Notes: generated by a model from the sequence alone, not told the origin. Shown: positions 1 through 8,747, numbered from the stretch's first letter. The stretch: DNA of 43,848 nt from Eubacterium sp. (GCA_016280325.1 JAEEGM010000125.1:1-43848), one strand, 5' to 3'. Numbers and translations are program-made.

Positions 1-1215
1 ACCTGGGTCGACGCGTTGGCAAACAGCTGGGTTGCGAAGGGCGTCGCCATCGTTACAGCCGTGGGATCTGTTGCGTGCGCGGTAGGAGCCGGATTGATTG
101 CAAACTATATCAAAACCGTTACCAAAACCGTGAACAGTTCCTTTAATGGAATAGGGCTTGACGGGGCAGCCAAAAAAATATTTGACGAGCGAAAAGATAT
201 TTTTAATACTCGTTATACGAATGCGCTAAATAAAATACCTAAAAAAGCTAAAAATTACAATGCACTGGCGGAGAGTTATTTGGACAACCTGAAAAACGTA
301 GATATCTGGGACACGAAAGTCATGGGAAATGGTACCAGAATAAAGTACGATACGACGTTGGGATGGGAACAGCAAACAGAAGAAGTTCAGAACTACTTTC
401 GGAAAAAAGCATCTTATGATGCCGGGAAAAACGCATCTTCTAATGCCGGAAAAAAAGCTGATTTGTACGATTTGTATAAGCGTGCCGCGTTCTATAAAAA
501 ACTGCAGATCGGACTTGCCGCGGCCAGTGTTATACTCGGTGTAGCGGATATCGTGATGACGTCCATAACATTGTATAAATACTACAACCGGGACCACTTG
601 CCGATCCCCTCATATATGGTAGATATCTCATACGATAATGAGAAGCAGACGACCTTTATCAACTACCGAAATGTATATGATCAGAAGGATGCATATGGTG
701 ACGTGAACGGAGGCGGCGGCAAGCAGTGGCTGGCACTGTATCAAACACGTGACGATGATGCCGGCGCGCCGATACTGGCACCGGACAATGGTGAGGAGTT
801 TAAAATCATCGTGCAGTATGGCAAGAAAGAAGCGCCTCAGACCGATGGATACGCTCCGCTCCACCTGTTTGGAACACCGAATACCGCGCAGAACCTGACC
901 AATGCCGACGGAGAAAGCGGGTGGTCCTACAACGATGGCAAGAAAGGGACATATGTTTTCTTCCGGCGAGGTATCGAAAGCGCGACGGACGTTCCGGAAG
1001 ATGAGGAAGAAGTCGGTCAGGAAACAAATACAGCATCTGTCAGCGGATCCGCCGCATCCGGATCAGATGCGACTGATACAAAGGATATTGGAACCTCCGC
1101 CAGTAGCGGGGTGGTGGTACTGATCGGCGTAGGATGCGGAATCGTGGGTATTTTTATCGGATACTTTACCGTGACTATCCGTAAGAGAAAAGCCCGGGAA
1201 GGAGGCAGCATATGA
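1..1215 (+). CDS. Surface membrane protein, C-terminal part (cut by window start)
   Basis: This is the C-terminal part of an unrecognised surface protein. The frame is open from base 1, and the residues before the first possible start (TWVDA at bases 1-15) match SWVDT inside the next gene, so the true start lies outside the window. It has a hydrophobic helix at the left edge, a second near the middle (ending in DIVMTSITLY), a conserved block containing NYYNRDHLPIP-like and GGGGKQWLALYQT motifs, an acidic Ser/Ala-rich spacer, and a last helix followed by RKRK. This layout suggests a folded domain outside the cell held by a C-terminal anchor. Its stop overlaps the next start as ATGA, so the two are translationally coupled. 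It is a paralogue of the C-terminal third of its neighbour. The function is unknown. Confidence 0.75.
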   Translation, partial: TWVDALANSWVAKGVAIVTAVGSVACAVGAGLIANYIKTVTKTVNSSFNGIGLDGAAKKIFDERKDIFNTRYTNALNKIPKKAKNYNALAESYLDNLKNVDIWDTKVMGNGTRIKYDTTLGWEQQTEEVQNYFRKKASYDAGKNASSNAGKKADLYDLYKRAAFYKKLQIGLAAASVILGVADIVMTSITLYKYYNRDHLPIPSYMVDISYDNEKQTTFINYRNVYDQKDAYGDVNGGGGKQWLALYQTRDDDAGAPILAPDNGEEFKIIVQYGKKEAPQTDGYAPLHLFGTPNTAQNLTNADGESGWSYNDGKKGTYVFFRRGIESATDVPEDEEEVGQETNTASVSGSAASGSDATDTKDIGTSASSGVVVLIGVGCGIVGIFIGYFTVTIRKRKAREGGSI

Positions 1216-3695
1216 TGAGAATACATGTATGGAAACGACTTGTGGCCGGCTTTATGGTGCTGGTGATGGCGTTTATCCTGCCGTCGGTTCACGTGAACGC
1301 TGCCGAGAAGAAGGGCATGATCTACATCAAGGATTTCAAGCTCTACATCGACAAGAACAAGGAGCCGGCAGAGGCCAAGGACTGGTTTGAGAAAAACGGC
1401 TATACGATGATCGAGGGCAATTTAAACGCTGATGCCAGCGGAACCCTGAAAAGAGAAGTCGGTGTGTACCTGGGATATGCGACGACGACGGACCCGAAGG
1501 AAGCGGTAACGGATCTCGCCGTGATGAATGAACGGGGCAACTACTCGGAAGGCGAGTATAAGCGTATCCTTGAGGAACAGAAAAAGATGTATACCGACAT
1601 GGTTTCGGATATGAAGACCATGCTCGAGGAATACCGCGCGAATGTGAATAACGGTGTCCCGACTGCCATCCAGGCAAGAGATCTTATGAACACTTACAAG
1701 GAGGATGACTCCGGTGAACTTTTAGGAAATCTCCTGATGACGATCCGTGATGAGGCGTTGGGAACACTTCTGATGCAGGCCAACGGTCAGGTGGTTCTGA
1801 TGATCCAGGAGCGACTTGCCTCCGCTTGTGATATCGCCAAGACGAACTGGCTTGATCGTATGGTGAAGATAGGCAGCTACAAAAAGCTCAAGAATCAGGC
1901 GTTGAAAGCTTGCAACAACGACATAAACAAAGCGAATAAAACACTGGATAAAAAATACAAGGAAGTGGCCGGGATTCTTGCCGAAAACTGGGAGGATATC
2001 CGACAACATATCACCAGTATTTACGAGAAGGCTAAGGAGTGGGATATTGAAAATAAAAGCGAGGCAGAGTTAGATGCCTTTGCAAAAGATAATGCGGATA
2101 ATAACGAACTCGCGAATTTCATGAATGAATACAGTATATTCAGTTCGCTTGCGCTGTATCCCTATGAAGGAGAAAGCCTGGTTCAGTTTTTCGATCAGCC
2201 TGCGGAGACGTTTCGCGGAAACGGAATCCGTAAGCTCTATCCTATGGCCGCAGCCTTAAGTGCCGGGCAGGTGAGTGCTATCGATCAGAGTGTGAGTCTT
2301 TTCACACTCATTATGGACGCGCTGAATGCCGGTGTGATGGGCGACGATCCGGCCGGTGAGACAAAAAAAATACTGGATGCAACTTCGAAAGAAGATAAAA
2401 ACGAGATGAAAGAGATCAGGGAAGAGACCGAAACCGCCATACGGAAATTGGGGGAGATAGAACCCGTATCCATCTATGCCGGTGTTGACCGGACGGTCTT
2501 TGATGGTGGTGGCATAGCGGTTACCTCTACGGCCAAAAACTTCAATAATGGTGACGGATCGAGTTGGGTCGATACGCTCGTAAACAGCAAAGCCTACTGG
2601 GGTGTCACGATCGGTGTCGGTCTGGCCGGTGCCGCCTGTATGTATGGAGCTCTCGCTGCCGCACGTGCCTTTATAAAGACATTTGCCGCTACGGGTAGGG
2701 AGTATTTTACCCAGTACTATCTGGCTCCGCATGCGAAAGGTTTTTATAAAAAGAGTTGGGAAGTCGGATTTGATAAAGCACATAAATACTATACTATATC
2801 TATAAAAGAAAACGGTCAAAGAATCGGTTTGAACTATGATTATACTCAACAATTTGAGGATCAGGTGTTTGATACCCGAGAGTATATTTATAAGAAGGCT
2901 TTTACAGATAAAAGAACCGCAAAAAGGGTTGCCCAATTAAATCTATATAAAAAGATGGCGATTGGTCTCACTATAGCCGGCATTCTCTTAGCAGTGGGGG
3001 ACATCGTGATGACGTCCATTACCTTGTATAATTACTACAACCGTGACCATCTGCCGATTCCTTTCTATATGGTGGATTTGTCGTATGATAAAGAAGGGCA
3101 GACATCCTTTATCAACTACAAGAGCGTACGAGATCAAAAGAATGACTTTGGAGATGTAAACGGTGGCGGCGGTAAGCAGTGGCTGGCACTCTATCAGACG
3201 CACGATGAAGACGCAGGTGCCCCGATACTGGCTCCGGAGAATGGTGAGGGTGATGAGTTTGGAGAGGATGATGCGTACCGGGTTGTCGTGCAGTATGGCA
3301 ATGCGGATGAGCCACAGTACGTCGGATATGCGCCGCTCCACTTGTTTGGAAGTCCGAACACGCCACAGAATCTGACTTATGCCGACGGAGAAAGCGGTTG
3401 GTCCTATAACGATGGCAAGAAAGGGACATATGTATTCTTCCGGCATGAAGAAGGAAATGCGAAGAATGATGTGACTGATGAGGATGCTCAGGATAAGAAA
3501 GCATCCGGAGCGGAATCCGATGCGGATTCAGGCAAGGGTACGGCCGTCAGCGGCTCGGCCGCGGATATCGGTACAGCTGCCGGAACCGGGACGATCGTTC
3601 TGATTGGCGCCGCAAGTGCCGTAGCCGGTGTGGTTATCGGATGTATCCTGGGGACAATACGTCGTAGAAAGGATAAGACATCTGAGGCAGAATGA
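1212..3695 (+). CDS. Large secreted, membrane-anchored surface protein, paralogue of upstream gene
   Basis: This encodes 827 residues of an unrecognised family. A Sec signal peptide covers about residues 1-31 (VWKR, a hydrophobic core, then VNAAEKK). The N-terminal half is helical and charged and includes a VYLGYATTTDP block. A hydrophobic segment lies near residues 465-490 and another near 580-605. The conserved C-terminal block (NRDHLPIP, GGGGKQWLALYQT, YAPLHLFG, GESGWSYNDGKKGTYVFF) is shared with the upstream gene. A Ser/Ala-rich spacer, a final helix and RRRK close the protein. The start is the first of two adjacent ATGs, preceded by GGAGG at 1200-1204 and overlapping the upstream stop. 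It probably displays a domain outside the cell, for contact or envelope-related secretion. The real role is not evident. Confidence 0.8.
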   Translation: MMRIHVWKRLVAGFMVLVMAFILPSVHVNAAEKKGMIYIKDFKLYIDKNKEPAEAKDWFEKNGYTMIEGNLNADASGTLKREVGVYLGYATTTDPKEAVTDLAVMNERGNYSEGEYKRILEEQKKMYTDMVSDMKTMLEEYRANVNNGVPTAIQARDLMNTYKEDDSGELLGNLLMTIRDEALGTLLMQANGQVVLMIQERLASACDIAKTNWLDRMVKIGSYKKLKNQALKACNNDINKANKTLDKKYKEVAGILAENWEDIRQHITSIYEKAKEWDIENKSEAELDAFAKDNADNNELANFMNEYSIFSSLALYPYEGESLVQFFDQPAETFRGNGIRKLYPMAAALSAGQVSAIDQSVSLFTLIMDALNAGVMGDDPAGETKKILDATSKEDKNEMKEIREETETAIRKLGEIEPVSIYAGVDRTVFDGGGIAVTSTAKNFNNGDGSSWVDTLVNSKAYWGVTIGVGLAGAACMYGALAAARAFIKTFAATGREYFTQYYLAPHAKGFYKKSWEVGFDKAHKYYTISIKENGQRIGLNYDYTQQFEDQVFDTREYIYKKAFTDKRTAKRVAQLNLYKKMAIGLTIAGILLAVGDIVMTSITLYNYYNRDHLPIPFYMVDLSYDKEGQTSFINYKSVRDQKNDFGDVNGGGGKQWLALYQTHDEDAGAPILAPENGEGDEFGEDDAYRVVVQYGNADEPQYVGYAPLHLFGSPNTPQNLTYADGESGWSYNDGKKGTYVFFRHEEGNAKNDVTDEDAQDKKASGAESDADSGKGTAVSGSAADIGTAAGTGTIVLIGAASAVAGVVIGCILGTIRRRKDKTSEAE

Positions 3696-3726
3696 TAACT
3701 CAACATGCATAAACTCAAATTAAGAC

Positions 3727-3767
3727 AAAAGATCCGGCGTGTCACCCGATGACACGTCGGATCTTTT
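3727..3767. terminator. Bidirectional intrinsic terminator shared by surface gene and recX
   Basis: An inverted repeat with arms AAAAGATCCGGCGTGTCA and TGACACGTCGGATCTTTT around CCCGA has one G-T wobble position. Each arm has a T run at its outer end, so it can stop transcripts from both sides. Its right arm lies inside the last codons of recX and the recX TGA (3742-3744) is in the left arm, so coding sequence and terminator overlap. Confidence 0.85.
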
Positions 3768-4359
3768 CTATCGGATAGCCCTTACCGGCCAGATATCGCA
3801 TCTGCTTCTGCTTCTCCTCATAGGTAAGATCTGTGGCCTCTCGCCCCTTCAGACGCTTCCTAAGGAGTGCCCGGAGCGCAATCATCTCGGGATCTGCCGA
3901 CTCGAAGTCCTCAGCCTCCATATCGATATCACCGTTCATAATCCCGGGCGCGGAAACGGTGCCCTCGTCCAACACATCATACGTCTCGAACGCCTCCGCG
4001 AGCACATCATCCGTGATCCCCTTCTCCTTCAGTTTTCTTCGTATCTCATTCCTGCTCTTGGACGTCTTGTGATAATCCATATAACACGTCGCATAACGAA
4101 GATCATTGATGTAACCATATCGGGAGACATAGTCAAACGCGAACTCACTCGCCTTCTCAGAGAACCCCGCTCGGAACAAACGATCCTTCAGTTCCCACGC
4201 TGTCCGATCCTTATGAAGAAGCAGCGCCATCGCCTTCTCTGTCGCCTTCTTCGATTCTTCATCCGGATAGCAGACAGACTCTGCCGCATCTTCTGCGGCA
4301 GAGTCCATCTTTGTATGTGTGCTTAGAGATAAACCTTTTCGGATATCCTTAAGTTCCAT
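3742..4359 (-). CDS. recX: RecX, regulatory protein for RecA
   Basis: RecX binds RecA filaments and modulates recombination and the SOS response. About 205 residues show the tandem three-helix RecX pattern, including ALLLHKDRTAWELKDRL, FDYVSRYGYINDLRYA and a KSRNEIRRKLKEKGI block, a usual length for the family. A longer frame opens with TTG at 4371, but GGGGG lies between that codon and ATG 4359 at ribosome-binding distance, so ATG 4359 is preferred. It follows recA by 64 bp with no terminator seen between, so it is probably co-transcribed from the SOS-controlled recA promoter. Its stop lies in the terminator hairpin. The identification rests on the family pattern and on the recA neighbour. 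Confidence 0.93.
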   Translation of the reverse strand: MELKDIRKGLSLSTHTKMDSAAEDAAESVCYPDEESKKATEKAMALLLHKDRTAWELKDRLFRAGFSEKASEFAFDYVSRYGYINDLRYATCYMDYHKTSKSRNEIRRKLKEKGITDDVLAEAFETYDVLDEGTVSAPGIMNGDIDMEAEDFESADPEMIALRALLRKRLKGREATDLTYEEKQKQMRYLAGKGYPIEKIRRVIG

Positions 4360-4423
4360 ATTAACCCCCAAGCCGAGCTCTCCGTGTGAAGCATCACGCG
4401 GCGATCAGCAAGCCGTTTTACCA

Positions 4424-5485
4424 TTATTCAGACTTTTCCTCTGCCTCTTCCGCTTCACTTTCCGCCTCATCGGTTGCCGTTGCCAGGCACTTTTTGCGTA
4501 CGGCCTGCTCAACCTCCTCGAAAATCTGCGGATTCTCAAGAAGATAATTCTTCGCATTCTCACGTCCCTGACCGATACGCTCATCCTTGTAACTATACCA
4601 GGCACCGCTCTTTACGATGATATTGTTCGCTGCGGCCAGATCCAACACATCTCCCTCACGAGAGATTCCCTTACCGAACATAATATCAAACTCAGCCTCC
4701 TGGAAAGGCGGCGCCACCTTGTTCTTCACAATCTTGGCGCGAACTCGGTTACCGATCTTCTCCCCGGCCTGTGACAACGTCTCAATACGGCGAACCTCCA
4801 TACGTACGGAAGCATAGAACTTGAGCGCGCGACCACCGGTCGTCGTCTCGGGATTACCGAACATCACACCGATCTTCTCACGCAACTGGTTGATAAAGAT
4901 CACGGTACAATTGGACTTGTTGATCACGCTGGTCAGCTTCCTCAGCGCCTGACTCATCAGTCGTGCCTGCAATCCGACATGCGAGTCACCCATATCCCCA
5001 TCGATCTCCGCCTTCGGAACAAGCGCTGCCACCGAGTCCACGATCACGATATCGACAGCACCCGAGCGCACCATCGTCTCCGTGATCTCCATCGCCTGCT
5101 CACCGCTATCCGGCTGAGATATATATAATTCATTGATATCTACACCGATATTCTTCGCGTATACCGGATCCAACGCATGCTCAGCATCGATAAATCCCGC
5201 GATACCACCGCGCTTCTGCACCTCCGCTACCATATGAAGAGCCACTGTCGTCTTACCACTCGACTCCGGTCCGTAGATCTCAACCACACGTCCCTTGGGA
5301 ATACCACCGACACCGAGTGCCAGATCGAGGCTTAGCGATCCCGTCGGTGTCGCCTCCACCTGAAGATGGGTGTTATCCCCCAACTTCATGATCGATCCCT
5401 GACCATACTGCTTCTCAATCTGCGCAATCGCGGACTCCAGCGCGCGTACCTTATTCGGATCCTTCTCCGTCATCTTATCAGACAT
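4424..5485 (-). CDS. recA: RecA recombinase
   Basis: RecA is the ATP-dependent strand-exchange protein of homologous recombination and triggers LexA self-cleavage. The 353 residues are of normal length. Walker A GPESSGKT is at about residues 72-79, Walker B is in [16 protein letters not shown], the loop regions [19 protein letters not shown] and [22 protein letters not shown] are intact, and an acidic tail rich in E and A ends the protein. GGAGG lies 6 bp before ATG 5485. Its promoter carries a Bacillus-type SOS box, so LexA repression is expected. recX follows directly. Confidence 0.99.
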   Translation of the reverse strand: MSDKMTEKDPNKVRALESAIAQIEKQYGQGSIMKLGDNTHLQVEATPTGSLSLDLALGVGGIPKGRVVEIYGPESSGKTTVALHMVAEVQKRGGIAGFIDAEHALDPVYAKNIGVDINELYISQPDSGEQAMEITETMVRSGAVDIVIVDSVAALVPKAEIDGDMGDSHVGLQARLMSQALRKLTSVINKSNCTVIFINQLREKIGVMFGNPETTTGGRALKFYASVRMEVRRIETLSQAGEKIGNRVRAKIVKNKVAPPFQEAEFDIMFGKGISREGDVLDLAAANNIIVKSGAWYSYKDERIGQGRENAKNYLLENPQIFEEVEQAVRKKCLATATDEAESEAEEAEEKSE

Positions 5486-5541
5486 AGATACCTCCTTGTC
5501 AACTCCTGCAAATCATCTGTTCGAATTTTACACACATACAC

Positions 5542-5592
5542 GAACACCCGTTCGTATGTTCTTATCATACACGATGATTTCTCTTCTGTCAA
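5542..5592 (-). promoter_or_regulatory. recA promoter with LexA (SOS) box
   Basis: On the minus strand TTGACA (5592-5587) and TATGAT (5570-5565) are 16 bp apart. The LexA box CGAACACCCGTTCG (5542-5555, both halves perfect for CGAAC-N4-GTTCG, extended to a 16-bp palindrome) lies just downstream of the -10, over the expected start point. A LexA dimer there would block initiation. T6A7 at 5596-5608 lies immediately upstream of the -35 and may act as an UP element. Confidence 0.93.
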
Positions 5593-5601
5593 CTGTTTTT
5601 T

Positions 5602-5801
5602 AAAAAAATATTGAAATCGTTCCATCGGCACCGCTTCGATACACCGATAACGCCTCGGGAACTCTTCGGATCCCGGATCACGAAGAGTGTCCCCGGATCA
5701 CGGGTGCTGCTTTCACCGCCTATGCTCCGGCGGCCCCGCGCCCGACCGACGAGACGACCTGTCTCCCCGAGCACCGCGACATCGGCTCGAATATGTTGAA
5801 C
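5602..5801 (-). ncRNA. Candidate structured non-coding RNA of about 200 nt
   Basis: No reading frame here looks like protein. The minus-strand transcript expected from the promoter at 5808-5836 would be about 200 nt and end at a run of seven T (5608-5602). Long-range pairing is visible: TTCGA with TCGAA, CCGAT with ATCGG, and CTCGGGGA with TTCCCGAG. These close a junction holding at least GAGAC/GTCTC, CCGCC/GGCGG and ACTCTTCG/CGAAGAGT hairpins. CGTGATCCGGG occurs twice. The length fits 6S-type RNAs, but no hallmark of 6S, SRP RNA, tmRNA, RNase P or a T-box was recognised. The hairpin next to the T run is weak. It could instead be a leader reading into recA. Confidence 0.4.
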
Positions 5802-5807
5802 ACATTT

Positions 5808-5836
5808 ATCATACCATACGCATGAAACATCGTAAA
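5808..5836 (-). promoter_or_regulatory. Promoter for the candidate RNA
   Basis: TTTACG (5836-5831) and TATGAT (5813-5808) lie 17 bp apart on the minus strand and point into the structured stretch. They sit just downstream of the terminator of the M18 operon, which supports an independent transcript. Confidence 0.5.
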
Positions 5837-5852
5837 GAGCCATTGGTAGACG

Positions 5853-5888
5853 AAAAAAAACGTGATACGTCACAAAAAACGTATCGCG
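5853..5888 (-). terminator. Intrinsic terminator of the M18 aminopeptidase operon
   Basis: On the minus strand CGCGATACGT pairs with ACGTATCACG (one mismatch) around an 8-nt T-rich loop and is followed by eight T. It lies about 140 nt past the M18 stop. Confidence 0.7.
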
Positions 5889-5904
5889 TCCGCTTTAGCC
5901 TTCC

Positions 5905-5956
5905 GAACCGGCGTATCTTCGTTCCGGTCACGGCAAAAAACAAACGTGATACGTTT
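5905..5956 (-). other. Further hairpins sharing the ACGTATCACG motif
   Basis: AAACGTGATACGTTT at 5942-5956 forms a small hairpin, with six T next to it on the minus strand (5940-5935). A second hairpin with ACCGG/CCGGT arms follows at about 5909-5929. The ACGTATC word recurs in the terminator at 5861-5888. These may be tandem decaying terminator copies. Confidence 0.4.
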
Positions 5957-6029
5957 CCTCATTTTTGAAAAAAATTTTTCTTTACTTTAATACATGCATT
6001 TCGCACTTTTATCACAAGCACTCACAGGA

Positions 6030-7442
6030 TCAAAAAATCTTCTTCAGAAATACTTCGTACCCCTTCTCTGTCTCGTAAACATCGGCCTTGCTGGTGATCT
6101 CCCAGGGCGCGTGCATGTTCAGCACCGCCACGCCGCAGTCGATGACCTCCATCCCGTATAGCGCCATGATATAGGCGATCGTACCGCCTCCGCCGACATC
6201 CACCTTTCCAAGCTCCGCTGTCTGAAACGAGACACCGGCCTCATCCAGGATCCCACGGATACGAGCCATGTACTCGGCATTGGCATCGTTACTGCCCGAC
6301 TTACCTCTGGCACCGGTGAACTTGTTGAAGACCATCCCGCGTCCGAAGTAAGCGGCATTTTTCTTCTCATACGCCGAAGCATAGGTCGGATCGAACGCCG
6401 CACTGACATCGGAAGATAGCATCCGTGAATTCTGCAGGCAGCGCTTCAGCAGGCGATCGTCGTAAGTCCCCGTGCATCCGATGAGTTCCGCCACCGTGTT
6501 CTCAAAGAACTGAGAACGCATGCCGGTCGCTCCCACACTACCGATCTCTTCCTTGTCGACAAGCAGGCAGCAGGTCGTATAGGTCGGATTCTCCACAGCA
6601 AGCATCGCCTTCAGCGAGGTGAACGCGCATACCTTGTCGTCCTGGCCGTAAGCCATGATCATACTGCGGTCGATCCCCGACTCTCTGGCCGTCCCTGCCG
6701 GAACCACCTCAAGCTCAGCCGACAAGAAATCCTCTTCCTCAACATCGTACTTCTGTTTCAGGATCGCGAGGATATTTTTCTTGACCGCGTCCTTTTCCTT
6801 ATCATCCTTTTCCTTATCGCCTTTTTCGTTTACCACCAAAGGTCTCGAGCCGATGAGGATATCCAGCGCCTCACCCTCGATCCCCTTGCTCGCTTTCTTA
6901 TCCATGTTTTCCTGGGACAGATGGATCAAAAGATCCGTCACACAGAAGATCGGATCGTCCTTATCCTCACCGATGCAGACCTTCGTCACCGTACCGTCCT
7001 TTTTGGCAAATACACCGTGGATCGCGAGCGGTGTCGTCACCCACTGATACTTTTTGATTCCACCGTAATAATGCGTATCGAGATACGCCAGATCGGTATC
7101 CTCATACAAGGGGTTTTGCTTGACATCCATACGCGGGCTGTCGATGTGCGCACCGAGTATGGCCATGCCCTTTTCCAATGGTTTTTTACCGATATTAAAA
7201 AGCACCACGGCTTTGTTCATATTAACAGCAAAAATCTTGTCTCCCGCCTGTACTTTTTTCTTCTTTTTAATCACATCCTTCAGATCGACATAACCGGCTT
7301 CCTTAGCGGCTTTCACGGCATAGGACGCGCACTCTCTTTCGGTCTTGTTTTCGGATAAAAACTTCAGGTATTCTTTGTTCAGTTTTTCAAGCTTTGTAAG
7401 CTCTGATTTTTTGTATTTTTTCCATGCGTTTTCACGTTCCAT
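6030..7442 (-). CDS. M18 family zinc aminopeptidase
   Basis: This is a cytoplasmic metallo-aminopeptidase of the M18 (aspartyl/LAP4-type) family, removing N-terminal residues from peptides. The 470 residues fit the family. GAHIDSPRMD (His about 99, Asp 101) supplies a zinc ligand and the catalytic Asp. VDKEEIGSVGATGM holds the Glu pair. SDVSAAFDP and the C-terminal NMHAPWEITSKAD hold further ligands. A Lys/Asp/Glu-rich low-complexity insert (KEKDDKEKDAVKK) lies near residues 210-225. AGGA precedes ATG 7442. It is the last gene of a four-gene operon, 12 bp after the previous stop. The exact substrate specificity cannot be read from the sequence. Confidence 0.93.
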   Translation of the reverse strand: MERENAWKKYKKSELTKLEKLNKEYLKFLSENKTERECASYAVKAAKEAGYVDLKDVIKKKKKVQAGDKIFAVNMNKAVVLFNIGKKPLEKGMAILGAHIDSPRMDVKQNPLYEDTDLAYLDTHYYGGIKKYQWVTTPLAIHGVFAKKDGTVTKVCIGEDKDDPIFCVTDLLIHLSQENMDKKASKGIEGEALDILIGSRPLVVNEKGDKEKDDKEKDAVKKNILAILKQKYDVEEEDFLSAELEVVPAGTARESGIDRSMIMAYGQDDKVCAFTSLKAMLAVENPTYTTCCLLVDKEEIGSVGATGMRSQFFENTVAELIGCTGTYDDRLLKRCLQNSRMLSSDVSAAFDPTYASAYEKKNAAYFGRGMVFNKFTGARGKSGSNDANAEYMARIRGILDEAGVSFQTAELGKVDVGGGGTIAYIMALYGMEVIDCGVAVLNMHAPWEITSKADVYETEKGYEVFLKKIF

Positions 7443-7454
7443 AATGAAGTCCTT

Positions 7455-7685
7455 TCATTCATCAAATTCGACTACAACATAAAATCCTTTTTCATTCTCG
7501 CGGATCTCTTTCACGATCCCTTCCCTGCTCTTCAACCGCTCACGCAGTGTATAATTTCCCGACATGGCCACCGCCGGCACGATTGTATAATAATAGGAGC
7601 TCGGAAGAACACCCTCCGTGATCTCCACGTGGTCTCCATCCTTAACCAGGCCCGGCCGCTCCATCTTAAATTCCATCTCGCGCAT
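7455..7685 (-). CDS. Small protein of unknown function
   Basis: A 76-residue soluble protein with no recognised family. It starts [22 protein letters not shown] and ends in a beta-rich stretch ([21 protein letters not shown]), which looks like a small beta-barrel fold, but that is inference only. ATG 7685 is preferred over the in-frame GTG at 7688 because AGGAGG lies 6 bp before it and only 3 bp before the GTG. The start overlaps the upstream stop by one base (TGATG), so the two genes are translationally coupled. The M18 aminopeptidase gene follows 12 bp later. Confidence 0.75.
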   Translation of the reverse strand: MREMEFKMERPGLVKDGDHVEITEGVLPSSYYYTIVPAVAMSGNYTLRERLKSREGIVKEIRENEKGFYVVVEFDE

Positions 7686-8314
7686 CACGGCCTCCTATCG
7701 ATTACTTCATACTTTTTGCGAAGTCGCAGTTCCGACAGGATACGCTCATAGTTGTCCGCTTTCTCATCCAGGGCAATATCCATGCTGACAGCAATATTGG
7801 TCAGAATATGATCACTGGCGCCCTTCATATCCTCAAAGATCCGAATCCGGTCCACGTAGGTACGCGCATCCAAAAAGTCCATCATCTTCTTTTCCATGGG
7901 CGTCAGTTCCTGTATGGGGGCTTCCGAATCCTCTTCCCCGTCGGATACCGGTTCCACATCCACGATCGGACCATCCATACCGATGGGGCCGCCCATACCG
8001 ATCGGACCACCCATCTCGATCGGATCCTTCGAGCCGGCCTTCTCGACCTTTTCCTTCTTCCGCAGACGTCTGGCCGCCTTCTTATCCGGCAGGTCAGCAT
8101 GCTTCTCGATCTGCTCACGATGCTTCTCCGGAAGTTCCTCGAAAGCTCTGGTATAGGCGGAGAAAAATGCACTCTTCTCCATCACATAATACTCATAGGG
8201 TGCGGTCAGTTCCTGATAGCAGACTACATCCTGATAGTTCGGCTTGGTCTGCGCCTGCGCGATCAGTTGCACCGGCTCACCCGTTTTTTTGTGATATAAC
8301 ACGCGTTTGTTCAT
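7685..8314 (-). CDS. Unknown protein with PIGMGGP repeat linker
   Basis: 209 residues with no recognised family. An N-terminal domain ([18 protein letters not shown] to about residue 85) is joined by a basic stretch ([15 protein letters not shown]) and a short tandem linker ([19 protein letters not shown]) to a helical C-terminal part containing [19 protein letters not shown]. The linker resembles collagen-like or Gly/Pro spacer sequence. The frame is open to 8446, but that extension overlaps the upstream gene in another frame, and GGAGGG lies just before ATG 8314, so 8314 is chosen. It is probably a cytosolic protein co-expressed with the M18 peptidase. Confidence 0.75.
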   Translation of the reverse strand: MNKRVLYHKKTGEPVQLIAQAQTKPNYQDVVCYQELTAPYEYYVMEKSAFFSAYTRAFEELPEKHREQIEKHADLPDKKAARRLRKKEKVEKAGSKDPIEMGGPIGMGGPIGMDGPIVDVEPVSDGEEDSEAPIQELTPMEKKMMDFLDARTYVDRIRIFEDMKGASDHILTNIAVSMDIALDEKADNYERILSELRLRKKYEVIDRRP

Positions 8315-8357
8315 CGGTCCCTCCTTTACTGCCATAAAGCGCCGGATACCGGACGCC

Positions 8358-8591
8358 TTACTGCTGCTCCTTCTCTGCCAATGAATGATTGACGTAATGG
8401 CATACATCGTCCACGTCCAGGCCATGTACCACACATGCTTCCGCAAGTGTCTCTACGGCTGCCGAGGGACAGCTCACACAACCCATCCCGCACTCCAGCA
8501 GCGCGATAAAAGCGTCCGGATGCGCCTGCAACAGATCATTGATCTTGACATCCGGGGTCGCGTATTCTTTGACGTCCTGTGTATCTTCCAA
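8358..8591 (-). CDS. DUF1858 redox-disulfide domain protein
   Basis: A 77-residue protein of the DUF1858 type (hybrid-cluster-protein-associated redox disulfide domain), common in anaerobes. DVKINDLLQAHPDAFIALLECGMGC is the typical opening, and CGMGCVSCPSA contains the CxxC pair that is probably the redox site, followed by TLAEACVVHGLDVDDV. The start is TTG at 8591, chosen because GGAGG lies 8 bp upstream and no ATG is near. It is the first gene of the four-gene operon ending with the M18 peptidase. A strong promoter lies about 40 bp upstream. The partner is unknown. Confidence 0.88.
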   Translation of the reverse strand: MEDTQDVKEYATPDVKINDLLQAHPDAFIALLECGMGCVSCPSAAVETLAEACVVHGLDVDDVCHYVNHSLAEKEQQ

Positions 8592-8632
8592 AGTGAAGTC
8601 CTCCTTTCCACTTTCACACCTTTCAACATTCG

Positions 8633-8661
8633 ATTATACACCCAGTCGGCTTATTTTTCAA
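8633..8661 (-). promoter_or_regulatory. Promoter of the DUF1858-M18 operon
   Basis: TTGAAA (8661-8656) and a perfect TATAAT (8638-8633) are separated by 17 bp on the minus strand, about 40 bp before the DUF1858 start codon. Confidence 0.85.
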
Positions 8662-8690
8662 GAGCCAGACGGCGTAAAAATACCCCGTCA

Positions 8691-8726
8691 TAAAAAAAGC
8701 AATCGCCCGATCCACGGACGATTGCT
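8691..8726 (-). terminator. Intrinsic terminator after the small membrane protein gene
   Basis: AGCAATCG pairs with CGATTGCT, with an additional CCG/CGG inside. Seven T follow on the minus strand (8698-8692). It ends the transcript of the 8748-9071 gene and separates it from the DUF1858 operon. Confidence 0.85.
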
Positions 8727-8747
8727 CTTATCAACCTTATTCTATTT

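Noticed and set aside
5602-5801. T-box or other known riboswitch for recA
   Set aside because: No T-box sequence, specifier loop or other known core was seen, and recA has its own promoter downstream.
8315-8446. N-terminal extension of the unknown 209-residue protein
   Set aside because: It overlaps the DUF1858 gene in another frame and lacks a ribosome-binding site. GGAGGG marks ATG 8314.
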